Assembly (NCBI GenBank): GCA_027452145.1
Contig: DAIDHB010000184.1
Coordinates: 1 to 34,491, forward strand
Source: Planctomycetales bacterium
GTDB taxonomy: Bacteria > Planctomycetota > Planctomycetia > Isosphaerales > Isosphaeraceae
Length of the DNA stretch: 34,491 nucleotides
Reading direction: 5' to 3'
This document shows, piece by piece, positions 1 through 7,585 of this stretch. The notes below the pieces were generated by a model, which was not told the DNA's origin, did not search any database, and was given only the letters and a program-made list of their open reading frames with translations. The position numbers and the translations under genes are program-made. Numbering within the stretch: position 1 is the stretch's first letter; each line of letters opens with the position of its first letter.

Positions 1-63
1 CATCTGCCGCTCGTCGTCGGTGAGGGTCAGCACGGGCTTGGGGCGACCACCTTTATTCATCAT
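1..63 (-). CDS. IS630-family transposase, N-terminal fragment
   Basis: Only the first 21 codons are in the window. They read MMNKGGRPKPVLTLTDDERQ, which matches the usual start of IS630-family transposases, where a GRPKPxLxLTxDER segment precedes a helix-turn-helix DNA-binding domain. A Shine-Dalgarno sequence (AAAGGAG) sits about 6 bases upstream of two adjacent ATG codons, at 63 and 60. The catalytic DDE domain would lie beyond the left edge, so whether the transposase is intact cannot be judged. The family call rests on a short stretch and is moderately confident. Confidence 0.6.
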   Translation of the reverse strand, partial: MMNKGGRPKPVLTLTDDERQM

Positions 64-139
64 GTTTCTCCTTTATTGGATTATATGATGAATCCTGCGA
101 TAGAACAAGGTTGGTCGGCGAATTTCTAACTCAGGACAC
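1..139 (-). mobile_element. Right-hand end of an IS630-family insertion sequence
   Basis: The first 139 bases look like the 5' end of an insertion sequence transcribed leftward: a transposase start at position 63, then about 76 bases of leader. Read on the minus strand, the MFS gene runs normally to position 142 and is then followed by TA and GTGTCCTGAGTTAG. IS630-type elements insert at TA dinucleotides, so I place the element end at 139 and the target TA at 140-141. The left end lies outside the window, so the terminal inverted repeat could not be checked. The boundary is inferred from where the MFS homology stops. Confidence 0.6.
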
Positions 140-682
140 TACGTTATCGGTGAGATACCCGCCGAGGATCGGCCCGCCGACGCTGGATAACCCCCACACC
201 GCGCTGAAATATCCCTGGACCTTCGCGCGTTCGTGCAGCGTGAACAGGTCGCCGAGGATGGTGAGCACGATCGGCCCGACCGCGCCGGCGCCCAGGCCCT
301 GGAGCGTCCGCATCGCGATCAACTGCCCCATCGATTGGGCCGTCCCCGACAGGATCGAGCCCAGGCTAAAAAGCACCAGGCCGAACAGGAGGATCCGCTT
401 GCGGCCATACAGATCGGCGAGCTTGCCGTAGATCGGCGTGCTCACGGTCGAGGCCAGCAGATACGCCGAGATCACCCAGGGATAGATGTCCAGCCCCTTG
501 AGCTGGGCGATGATCGTCGGCATGGCCGGCGAGACGACCAGTTGCTCCATCGCCGTGACCATCATCGCCACGAGCAGCGACGCGGTGATCATCCGGCGCC
601 CGGCGAGGGGCGATTCGCTTTCCTTACTCTTTTCCTCGACGGCGGTTGCGTCGAAATCCGGGTCGCTGCTCGCCGGCGGCAT
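131..682 (-). pseudogene. MFS multidrug efflux transporter (EmrB/QacA type), truncated by IS insertion
   Basis: The reading frame gives 183 residues resembling the N-terminal third of drug:proton antiporters of the DHA2 (14-helix) type, normally about 500 residues. It contains roughly five membrane segments, the motif-A loop between helices 2 and 3 (GKLADLYGRKR) and the antiporter motif C (GPILGG) near the end. The frame passes LTDN and then stops three codons later, at 131, inside the insertion element; homologues would continue into a SWRWVF-like segment. The start at 682 is favoured because AAGGAG lies about 11 bases upstream, whereas the frame upstream of it is an arginine- and proline-rich shadow. 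The half-transporter is almost certainly non-functional. The remainder may lie on the far side of the element, outside the window. Confidence 0.8.
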
Positions 683-925
683 GGCGGCACGTGCTCCTTG
701 GGGATGCTGGGGGACGGGCGGAGGGAACTTTCCATTGTACGGCGGTCGACAAGCCCGGACACGGCCGGGGCGATTGGGGCTCGCCGCCCGCGCCGGTTTC
801 GAGGCTCGCAAATCGCCCGCCGCTGTCGTATCGTGGGGCAGGGGCCGTGGACGTCGGGGCGGGGCACGTCGTGATCGGGCGGGGACCTCGTCGCCCCGCC
901 TGCCCGAGAATGTGAGGAACGCGCG

Positions 926-1867
926 ATGAATCAGACGACCGAGCACGAGGGGAGCAGCCGGCGCGGGATGCTCAGGCAGACGGCCGCCGGCGCGGTGGCC
1001 GCGGCGATCGGGACGGGGACGGGGGTGTCCGCCATGGCGCAGGGTCAAGCATCGTCATCCGCCGAGCGGGCGGTGAAGAACGGGCGGATCAAGCAGTCGA
1101 TCGTCTACTGGTGCTTCGAGCCCTACTGGGACATGCCCCGCGCCATCCAGGTGGCCAAACAGCTCGGCTGCGTCAGCATCGAGCTGATGGCGCCGAAGTT
1201 CTTCCCGCTGATCAAGGAGGCCGGGTTATCGTGCGCGATCGGGACGATCGACATGAGCCCCGATCGCCCGTTCACGAAGGGCTTCAACAACCCCAAATAT
1301 CGTGAGCGGGTCATCAAGGCCACGCGCGAGGCGATCGACGCCTGCGCCGAGCACGGGTTCAAGAAGGTGATCTGCTTCACTGGCATGCGCGAGGACATCC
1401 CCGACGATGTCGGCGCGACCAACTGCGTCGAGGGGTTCAAGCAGGTCGTCGGCCACGCCGAGAAGAAGGGCGTGACGCTCTGCCTGGAGATGCTCAACTC
1501 GCGAGTGAGCTCGCACCCGATGAAGGGGCACCCCGGCTATCAAGGGGATCACACCGAGTACTGTGTCGATATCATCAAGCGTGTCGGATCGCCGCATTTG
1601 AAGCTTTTATTTGACATCTATCACGTGCAGATCATGGACGGCGACGTGATCAGCCGGATTCGCCAGCACAAGGACGTCATCGGCCACGTGCACACCGCGG
1701 GCAACCCCGGCCGCGGCGAGCTGGATGATAAGCAGGAGATCAACTACAGGCCAATCATGGAGGCGCTCCTGGAGATCGGCTACGACGGCCACGTCGGTCA
1801 GGAGTTCATCCCGACCCGCGACCCGCTCGAGGGCCTGCGGCAGGCGGTGAGCTTGTGTGACGTGTGA
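926..1867 (+). CDS. Tat-exported hydroxypyruvate isomerase-like TIM-barrel protein
   Basis: A 313-residue protein of the sugar isomerase/AP-endonuclease-2 TIM-barrel superfamily, closest in style to hydroxypyruvate isomerase (Hyi), which interconverts hydroxypyruvate and tartronate semialdehyde. The N-terminus carries a twin-arginine leader (SRRGMLRQTAAG followed by an alanine-rich stretch, residues 11-38), so the enzyme is probably exported folded to the periplasm. Candidate active-site and metal ligands are Glu188 (LCLEMLNSR), Asp230 (LLFDIYH), His256 (GHVHTAGNPGRGE) and Glu293 (GQEFIP). GAGGAA lies 8 bases before the ATG. Many planctomycete members are annotated as TIM barrel or hydroxypyruvate isomerase family proteins without a tested substrate, so the reaction is only suggested. 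A 117-bp near-copy of its codons 247-285 lies at 4046-4162. Confidence 0.85.
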   Translation: MNQTTEHEGSSRRGMLRQTAAGAVAAAIGTGTGVSAMAQGQASSSAERAVKNGRIKQSIVYWCFEPYWDMPRAIQVAKQLGCVSIELMAPKFFPLIKEAGLSCAIGTIDMSPDRPFTKGFNNPKYRERVIKATREAIDACAEHGFKKVICFTGMREDIPDDVGATNCVEGFKQVVGHAEKKGVTLCLEMLNSRVSSHPMKGHPGYQGDHTEYCVDIIKRVGSPHLKLLFDIYHVQIMDGDVISRIRQHKDVIGHVHTAGNPGRGELDDKQEINYRPIMEALLEIGYDGHVGQEFIPTRDPLEGLRQAVSLCDV

Positions 1868-1880
1868 AGAAAGGGGCGCC

Positions 1881-3482
1881 ATGGCCACGCGAGTCGGCAC
1901 GACGAGGGTAGCGAGGCCCATCGCGGCCGGGGTTGCGACCGCGCTCCTGATCCTGGGGGCGTGGAATCCCCTGTATGCTCGTCAGCAAGGATCCGGGACG
2001 GCCGGGGCCGGCCAGGCGGGGAAGACGCCTGATGCGCGGACGGCGCCGGGCCAGCAGCCGGAACCCTCGAAGGCCGTGATGCTCCCGATCCTCGCGGAGG
2101 CGGAGCGGAGTGCGAGGGACCTGCGCGATGCCCGGTCGAAGGCGCAGATGTTCCAGGCGATCGCGACGCTTCGAGTCCGCGTGCACGACCGGAAATCGGC
2201 GCGCGTCGCGTTCGGGCAAGCCATCCAGGCCGCCGATGCGATCCCGGATGAGCGGAACAGGGTCTACACGCTCGAGAACATCGCCGCAGCCCAGCTCGAT
2301 GCCGACGACCGTGGCGCCGCCCTCACGACCCTGGCCCATGTCAGGGAGGTCGTCGATGCCATGGCGGACGAATTCCAGCGCCTCAACGCCCGCTCGTGGA
2401 TCGTTCGGACCATATCGCGAGCCGGTGACCTCGACGGCGCGCTGAAGATGGCGCTGGACCTGCCGGGAACCCACATGCTCCTGAAGGCCCGAGCGATGGC
2501 CAACGTCCTCGAGGGCCTGAGGCCGGAGGGCCTCCCTGCGCTGAAAAAGGCGATGCCCGGATTGCTCCAGGCAGTCGCGAAAGTCGGATCACCGACCTTC
2601 GAGGCCGATTGCCTGCGCGGGTTCGCCCAGGTGCTCGCGGATTGCGGCGACGTCGAGGATCTCCTCTCGATTGCCGGCATCCTCGAGAAGGCCGCCGCGG
2701 AGTACGGGCCGAATAATGGGACGGGATGCTTCATCATCGACGCCGAGATCGGTGTCCTCGAGTCCCTCGCAAAGGCCCAGTCGAAAACCGGCCGCCGCGA
2801 GGACGCGATCCAGACGTTTGAGAAGGCCTTCGGGCTTGCCAGGGGGATGCCCCCCGAAGGCGAGGTGCTCCGGTCCGGCCGCCTCGAGCGGCTCGCCTAC
2901 GAGCGAGTCGAGGCGGGCGATGTCGACGGGGCGCTCAGGACGGCTGATCATATCGTTTACGAGTACTTCAAGGCCCAGGCGTTCATCAAGATCGCCGAGG
3001 CCGAAGCTCGGGCCGGTCACCGCGACGCATCCCTCGGCCTGTTCCGCAGGGCCGTCCAGGCCGATGGGGAGATCCGGGTCCGCGACCCAGGACGCGACCG
3101 TGCGGAAAGCTATTATCTGAACAAGGGCGAATGCCTCCGGACCATCGCGTTCGTCCAGGCTCGCGCCGGGTTCACCGCCGAGGCGCTCAAGACGGCCGAG
3201 ACGATCGCCGAGCCGCGATGGAAGGAAGGTGCGCTCGAGCTGATCGCGCCGGAGCTCGCCTGCCGCGGCGAGGTCCGGCAGGCCGTCGAACTGGCCGAGA
3301 TGATCGGCGATGAGCGATCGAGTCAGAGGGCCATGCAGGGGATCGCCGAGGCCCGCGCAGCGTTCGGCGACGTACCAGGCGCACTGGAGTGGGCCAGGAA
3401 CCGGCCGGATCCCGAGGCCCGGGCCCATGCGCTGCTGGGCATCATGAAGGCACTCGTGGAAAAGTACCCGGCGGGCCATTGA
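1881..3482 (+). CDS. Secreted alpha-helical (TPR-like) repeat protein
   Basis: A 533-residue protein with an N-terminal signal-like helix (GVATALLILGAWNPLYARQ) followed by a Gln/Gly/Pro-rich linker and then a long series of degenerate 35-40-residue helical repeats. Typical repeat phrases are RxxVYTLENIAAAQLDADD, EDAIQTFEKAFGLA, GDVDGALRTADHI, GHRDASLGLFRRAVQ and GDVPGALEWA, the pattern of tetratricopeptide-like repeats. Such proteins usually serve as binding scaffolds; no catalytic motif is visible. I start at 1881 because AAAGGGG lies about 6 bases before this ATG and the signal segment follows at once; an earlier in-frame start at 1857 overlaps the upstream gene. The 13-base gap from the isomerase-like gene suggests one transcript. 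Partner and role are unknown. Confidence 0.75.
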   Translation: MATRVGTTRVARPIAAGVATALLILGAWNPLYARQQGSGTAGAGQAGKTPDARTAPGQQPEPSKAVMLPILAEAERSARDLRDARSKAQMFQAIATLRVRVHDRKSARVAFGQAIQAADAIPDERNRVYTLENIAAAQLDADDRGAALTTLAHVREVVDAMADEFQRLNARSWIVRTISRAGDLDGALKMALDLPGTHMLLKARAMANVLEGLRPEGLPALKKAMPGLLQAVAKVGSPTFEADCLRGFAQVLADCGDVEDLLSIAGILEKAAAEYGPNNGTGCFIIDAEIGVLESLAKAQSKTGRREDAIQTFEKAFGLARGMPPEGEVLRSGRLERLAYERVEAGDVDGALRTADHIVYEYFKAQAFIKIAEAEARAGHRDASLGLFRRAVQADGEIRVRDPGRDRAESYYLNKGECLRTIAFVQARAGFTAEALKTAETIAEPRWKEGALELIAPELACRGEVRQAVELAEMIGDERSSQRAMQGIAEARAAFGDVPGALEWARNRPDPEARAHALLGIMKALVEKYPAGH

Positions 3483-3717
3483 AGCCAAGCAGCTCGGAGG
3501 TATTGCCCCGCCAGGTAAGATCCTCAAGTCGGGCAAGACTGCTCGACCTGCTTTCATGCCGGCGCGCAACAACGCGCTACGTCCCCCTTTTCGCCCGTCC
3601 CCCTTTTCGCCGCCGCGCCCATGCCGGCGCGCAACAACGCGCTACGTCCCCTTTTCGCTCCAACCATGCGCTACGTTCCCCTTTTCGGCCCTACGTCCCC
3701 CTTTTCGCGCCCCGGGG
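3483..3717. repeat. Intergenic patch of short direct repeats
   Basis: This gap holds repeated sequence and no gene. At 3526-3553 there is a degenerate copy of the GTCGGGCAAGACTGCCCGAC hairpin unit that is tandemly repeated near 13,800. Then CATGCCGGCGCGCAACAACG followed by CGCTACGTCCCCCTTTTCGC occurs at 3555, again almost perfectly at 3620, and in shortened forms at 3665 and 3689, so the core CTACGTCCCCTTTTCG appears four times. The complement of that core (AAAAGGGGAC) also forms the arms of the inverted repeat at 5916-5995. Confidence 0.75.
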
Positions 3718-3963
3718 TCAGGATCGGGCACTGGTTGTCCCCGCGGTTTCTTGCTCGGCATCGATCGAGGCGATCGAGCTGAGGCCGACCAGGGCTATGC
3801 CCCGTTGCGGGACGGCGACGACCAGCAGGTCGGGGAACGCTTCCGGCGCGAAGACGTTGGCGGCAGACTCGATCCGATAGCTCTTGCCGCCGACGGTGTG
3901 GATCTCGTAGGGCGGGGATAGCTCGCCGCCGAGGATCAGGCTGCGGATCGATTCGGGATTCAT
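3718..3963 (-). CDS. Small conserved hypothetical protein (81 aa)
   Basis: An 81-residue protein beginning MNPESIRSLILGGELSPPYE followed by a beta-rich stretch (IHTVGGKSYRIESAANVFAP, then LLVVAVPQRGIALVGLSSI). This layout, an MNPExIR helix, a PFxI-type strand and short strands ending in an I-A-SI segment, resembles a small family found in many copies in planctomycete genomes, though I cannot name it. Its function is unknown; the fold looks like a small beta-barrel. AGAGGA lies about 7 bases before the start at 3963. The last residues (EQETAGTTSARS) run into the repeat-rich patch and may not be native. It sits among rearranged DNA. Confidence 0.65.
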   Translation of the reverse strand: MNPESIRSLILGGELSPPYEIHTVGGKSYRIESAANVFAPEAFPDLLVVAVPQRGIALVGLSSIASIDAEQETAGTTSARS

Positions 3964-4045
3964 GTCGTGTCCTCTCGGCCAGGGCGGTTGTGCAGTCCAC
4001 TGCTGGACAGAATAACACCGTCCCCGTCGACGAGAAAGAGCAGCT

Positions 4046-4162
4046 CAGCACCGGGACGTCATCGGCCACGTGCACACCGCCGGCAACCCCGGCCGCGGCG
4101 AACTGGACGACAAGCAGGAGATCAACTCCAGGCCGATCATGGAGGCGCTCCTGGAGGTCGGC
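4046..4162 (+). pseudogene. Stray fragment of a hydroxypyruvate isomerase-like gene
   Basis: These 117 bases align without gaps to 1664-1780, codons 247-285 of the isomerase-like gene, with about nine mismatches by eye (about 92% identity). In frame they read QHRDVIGHVHTAGNPGRGEL and onward to EALLEVG. Five of the changes are silent (GCG/GCC, GAG/GAA, GAT/GAC twice, CCA/CCG) and three alter residues (K249R, Y274S, I284V). Mostly silent differences suggest the piece came from a second gene that evolved under selection, not from a recent copy of the neighbour. No start, stop or flanking homology is present, so it is a fossil. Confidence 0.85.
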
Positions 4163-4430
4163 CAAGCGTACGGCGTGCCTTGGCCTTCAGGATCGAGAGC
4201 ATGGTCGTGGCCCTGGCGTAGGCGACCATCTCGTCCTTCTCGGCGGTCGTCAGGCCATCTTGCTGATTTCGCCTGGCCAGGTCGTGCATCCGCGCTCGAT
4301 CACGCGCGCCTACGCGGAGACTGAGGATATAACGGGGGACATCCTCCGGCATCGGACCATCGCTGTTGCCCAGGAGGCGGGCGAGGATCGTCACCTCGTT
4401 ATCGGCGAGCCGGGGAGCGGCGGTGCTCAT
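4137..4430 (-). CDS. Small conserved protein with replaced C-terminus
   Basis: A 97-residue protein: STAAPRLADNEVTILARLLG, a middle segment with PRYILSL and RARMHDLARRNQQDGLTTAE, and a helix ending LSILKAKARRTL. I recognise the pattern (LLG, YIL, ARMHDLA-x-RNQ, T-x-AEK-x-E, YA, LSILK-x-KAR) as a small, very common planctomycete family often placed just before nuclease-like or toxin-like genes, but its function is unknown to me. After KARRTL the frame reads GRPPGAPP, which is the reverse complement of the isomerase fragment, so the native C-terminal tail was probably lost at about 4163 when that fragment joined. AGGGG lies 8 bases before the ATG. Product activity is doubtful. Confidence 0.65.
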   Translation of the reverse strand: MSTAAPRLADNEVTILARLLGNSDGPMPEDVPRYILSLRVGARDRARMHDLARRNQQDGLTTAEKDEMVAYARATTMLSILKAKARRTLGRPPGAPP

Positions 4431-4536
4431 CGTGGTACCCCTGCTTTGACGACTGGACCAATCGTATCACAGGTCTTCGGTGCTGGCGAGTCGGCTGGCC
4501 GCGCGGCCGATCCAGCTCCGCGCCGGGAGCCCCCGC

Positions 4537-5865
4537 TCACGCCTTCAACCGCCCCGCGTTCTTGTGGATCTTCCGCACCGCGTCGGCGATCTGGTCCATG
4601 TCCGTTCGCGGGCCGAGGAACAGCGTCTGGAACAGCCACACCGCCTGGTCGCAGAGCCGGTCGTTGGCCGGGCAGCGGATGCGGTCGAAGTAGTCGGCGA
4701 TCCGCTTTGGCGAGTACACGGCGCGGAACGGGCGCGATTCCAGCGTCGTCTTCAAAAAGGGCTCGCGGTACAACGGGCTGTAGCCGGCCGAGCAGGGGAT
4801 CCCCTCGGCACCCAGGGCCTTGAGGAACCGCTCTCGCGGCAGGCCGTCGAAGCCGGCCGGGTCGTAGCGGAGCATGTAGAGGTGATAGGCGTTCCGCGTG
4901 CAACCCTCGTACATCCGCGCCGGGGTGATGCCGGGGATCTCCTTGAGCAGGCTCGTCAGATAGGCCGCGTTCTGCTCGCGGCGGCGGGACTGTTCCTCCA
5001 GCCGGGTGAGCTGCGTTGCCAGCAAGGCCGCCTGGAACTCGGTGATCCGCAGGTTGGCGCCGCTGCGGGAATAGTCCAGCCCGCCGACCGACGCCCGGCC
5101 GTTGTTCTGGAAGCTCCGGCACTCGCCGGCCAGGCGGTCGTCGTTCGTCAGGATCGCGCCGCCCTCGCCCGAATTCAGGTTCTTCGACGCCTGGAAGCTG
5201 AAGCATCCCAGGTCGCCCAGCGTGCTGAGCTTCTTCCCCTTCCACTCGGCCAGCGCGGCCTGGCAGGCGTCCTCGACGACCGGCAGCTTGTGCCGCCCGG
5301 CGACGGCGAGCACGCCGTCCATGTCGGCCGCCGAGCCGCCGATGTGCACCGGCAGCAGGCACGCCGTACGCTCGGTGATCGAGGACTCGAGCAGCCGGGC
5401 GTCGACCTGAAATGTCTCGGGGTCCGTGTCGACGAAGACCGGCAGCGCGTGGTGGACCAAAATCGCATTCACCGTGGCGACAAACGTGTACGGCGAGACC
5501 AGGACCTCGTCGCCCGGCCCGATCCCGAGCGCCGCCAGCGAGGTGATCAAGGCGCTCGTGCCATTGGCCACGGCGATGCAGTGCCGCGCGCCCAGCAGGT
5601 TCGCCCACGTCTGCTCGAACTTCTCGGCGAAGTCGCCTTCGATCCGGCACCACTTCTTCTTGCGGAGGACGGCCATCCATGCCTTTTCATCATTATCGGC
5701 GATGATCGGCCAGGCGGTGAACCGCTCGCGGCGCACCGGCTTGCCGCCCAGCAGGGCGGGCGCCTCGTCGACGGCCGCGCGCCCGGATTTTCCACCGAAT
5801 CCGACCGCCGAGGCGGCGGCCGACACCGCGCCCAGGAAGCTTCGCCGCGAATGGGGCATGCGCAT
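4537..5865 (-). CDS. DegT/DnrJ/EryC1/StrS-family aminotransferase with Tat leader
   Basis: A 442-residue fold-type I PLP enzyme of the DegT/StrS family, which normally transaminates keto-sugars made for surface glycans or antibiotics. Recognisable parts are the N-terminal LLGGKPVRRE segment, ANGTSAL (cofactor phosphate region), GDEVLVSPYTFVATVNAI, the HIGGSAADMD and VVEDACQA stretch (Asp facing the pyridine ring) and CFSFQASKNLNSGEGGA, whose lysine should hold PLP. The leader (SRRSFLGAVSAAASAVGFGG) is a clear Tat-type signal, unusual because the sugar substrates are cytoplasmic nucleotide conjugates. I start at 5865, where GAGGAC is 8 bases upstream; another ATG follows two codons later. A related reading is a catabolic or regulatory DegT-like protein acting outside the cytoplasm. 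Confidence 0.85.
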   Translation of the reverse strand: MRMPHSRRSFLGAVSAAASAVGFGGKSGRAAVDEAPALLGGKPVRRERFTAWPIIADNDEKAWMAVLRKKKWCRIEGDFAEKFEQTWANLLGARHCIAVANGTSALITSLAALGIGPGDEVLVSPYTFVATVNAILVHHALPVFVDTDPETFQVDARLLESSITERTACLLPVHIGGSAADMDGVLAVAGRHKLPVVEDACQAALAEWKGKKLSTLGDLGCFSFQASKNLNSGEGGAILTNDDRLAGECRSFQNNGRASVGGLDYSRSGANLRITEFQAALLATQLTRLEEQSRRREQNAAYLTSLLKEIPGITPARMYEGCTRNAYHLYMLRYDPAGFDGLPRERFLKALGAEGIPCSAGYSPLYREPFLKTTLESRPFRAVYSPKRIADYFDRIRCPANDRLCDQAVWLFQTLFLGPRTDMDQIADAVRKIHKNAGRLKA

Positions 5866-5915
5866 GGGGTGTCCTCGCTGTGGTCGAGCACGGATCAGTT
5901 GGCCGGGCCCACGGC

Positions 5916-5995
5916 AAAAGGGGACAGGCACCCGGCCCTCACGACTTCGGTGGTCGATCCCAGGGGCCGGGTGGGCCGTGAGCCAGTCCCCTTTT
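5916..5995. repeat. Imperfect inverted repeat with AAAAGGGGAC arms
   Basis: Positions 5916-5937 (AAAAGGGGACAGGCACC and onward) pair with 5974-5995 (ending GTGAGCCAGTCCCCTTTT); the 22-base arms match at 19 positions. Between them lies a GC-rich spacer with its own partial symmetry (CACCCGGCCC against GGGCCGGGTG). The element occupies the leader upstream of the aminotransferase gene and 3' of the DUF1501 gene, where it may act as a terminator-like hairpin. It resembles a dispersed repeat, not a gene. The arm core recurs in the direct repeats at 3555-3710. Confidence 0.65.
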
Positions 5996-6096
5996 TCCTC
6001 CGCCGCACTTCATCCGGCGCAATGAGGATAGACACCTCGAAGAGTCGGAGCCAGTCCTCATTTCCTCGGAAGACGGTGAATCCAGACGACGACGAA

Positions 6097-7563
6097 TCAG
6101 ATAATCTGCTGGATCGGCTCGGCGCCCTCGACGCCGACGAGCTTCTGGTGCAGGCCGCCGTAGAAATAGGTCAGGCCGTTGGGATCGAGGCCGAGCTGGT
6201 TGAGGATCGTGGCATGCAGCCGCTTGACGTGCAGGCGGTCCTCGACCGCCGCGCTGCCCAGCTCATCGGTCTTGCCGACGCTCGTACCCCCCTTGATGCC
6301 GCCGCCGGCCATCCACATCGTGAAGCCGAACGAGTTGTGGTCGCGGCCAGTGCCCTTGGCGAACTCGGCCGTCGGCTGGCGGCCGAACTCGCCGCCCCAG
6401 ACGATCAGGGTCTCGTCCAGCAGCCCCCGGCGCTTCAGGTCGGCCAGCAAGCCGGCGATCGGCAGGTCGGTGCGGCCGGCGTGCATGTTGTGGTTGGCGA
6501 CGAGGTCGTCGTGCGCGTCCCAGTTGGAGTCGCCGTGCGCGCCGCCCGAGTAGATCTGGACGAAGCGGACGCCCCGCTCGACCAGCCGCCGGGCGATCAG
6601 GCACTTGCGGCCGAAGTCCGCCGTACCGGGTCGGTCGAGGCCGTAGAGACTCTTCGTCTCGGCCGACTCGCGCGACAGGTCGACCGCCTCGGGCGCCGAG
6701 CTTTGCATCTTGAACGCCAGCTCATAGGCGGCGATTCGCGCCGAGAGTTCCGAGTTATCGGCGCGATTGGCCAGGTGGGCCTCGTTCTTCTCGCGCAGGC
6801 GGTCCAGCAGCAACCGGCGGGTGGCGCGGTCAGACCCCGTTCCGCTCGGCGAGGCCAGGTCGTGGATCGGCGTGCCGCCCGAGCGGAGCACCGTGCCCTG
6901 ATAGGCCGCCGGCATGTAGCCGCTCGACCAGTTCTTGGGCCCGCTGATCGGCCCGCCGGTCTGGTCCAGCATCACCACGAAGCCGGGCAGATTCTGGTTC
7001 TCGCTGCCGAGTCCGTAGGTCACCCAGGTGCCCAGGCAGGGGTTGCCGCTCAGGAGCCGGCCCGAGTTCATCATCAAGAGCGCCGAGCCGTGGATCGGCG
7101 ACTCGGCATACATCGAATGAATGAACGCGATGTCGTCGACGTGATTCGCCAGGTTCGGGAACAGGTCCGAGACCCACTTGCCGCACCGGCCGTATTGCTT
7201 GAACGACCACTTCGGCCCGACGACGCGCCCCTCGTTCCTCTTGCCGCCCCGGCCGAACGTCTTGACGGCGATCGTCTTGCCGTCCAGCGGGTAAAGCTTC
7301 GGCTTGTAGTCGAACGTGTCGACGTGGCTGGGCCCGCCGTACATGAACAGGAAGATGACGCTCTTGGCCTTCGCCGGCCGGGGCGGCTTCTTCGGCGCCA
7401 TCGGGTTGGCGAACGGCGTGACGCCGTCGGCCGCGACGGCCTGCCGCGCCAGGAAGCCATCCGATCCCAGCAGCCCCGCCAGGGCCACCGAGCCGAACCC
7501 GCCGCCGATCTCCCAGAGGAATTCGCGGCGCGTCCGCCCGCAGAACGAGCTCGATCGATCCAT
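6097..7563 (-). CDS. DUF1501 domain protein, Tat exported
   Basis: A 488-residue member of the DUF1501 family, sulfatase-like (alkaline-phosphatase superfamily) proteins that are extremely abundant in planctomycetes and are typically encoded next to PSD1/cytochrome proteins. The leader (TRREFLWEIGGGFGSVALAG) is a twin-arginine signal. Family landmarks include SVIFLFMYGGPSHVDTFDYK near residue 70, FPNLANHVDDIAFIHSM, GNPCLGTWVTYGLGS, the RLVERGVRFVQIYSGG segment, NWDAHDDL and the late EFGRQPTAEFAKGTGRDHNS motif. The biochemical role is not established; a function in breaking down sulfated or complex polysaccharide is often proposed. GGAGG stands 8 bases before the ATG at 7563. It starts 22 bases after the PSD1 gene ends, so the two form one operon. 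Confidence 0.92.
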   Translation of the reverse strand: MDRSSSFCGRTRREFLWEIGGGFGSVALAGLLGSDGFLARQAVAADGVTPFANPMAPKKPPRPAKAKSVIFLFMYGGPSHVDTFDYKPKLYPLDGKTIAVKTFGRGGKRNEGRVVGPKWSFKQYGRCGKWVSDLFPNLANHVDDIAFIHSMYAESPIHGSALLMMNSGRLLSGNPCLGTWVTYGLGSENQNLPGFVVMLDQTGGPISGPKNWSSGYMPAAYQGTVLRSGGTPIHDLASPSGTGSDRATRRLLLDRLREKNEAHLANRADNSELSARIAAYELAFKMQSSAPEAVDLSRESAETKSLYGLDRPGTADFGRKCLIARRLVERGVRFVQIYSGGAHGDSNWDAHDDLVANHNMHAGRTDLPIAGLLADLKRRGLLDETLIVWGGEFGRQPTAEFAKGTGRDHNSFGFTMWMAGGGIKGGTSVGKTDELGSAAVEDRLHVKRLHATILNQLGLDPNGLTYFYGGLHQKLVGVEGAEPIQQII

Positions 7564-7585
7564 GGCGGGGCCTCCGTCGGTCACT

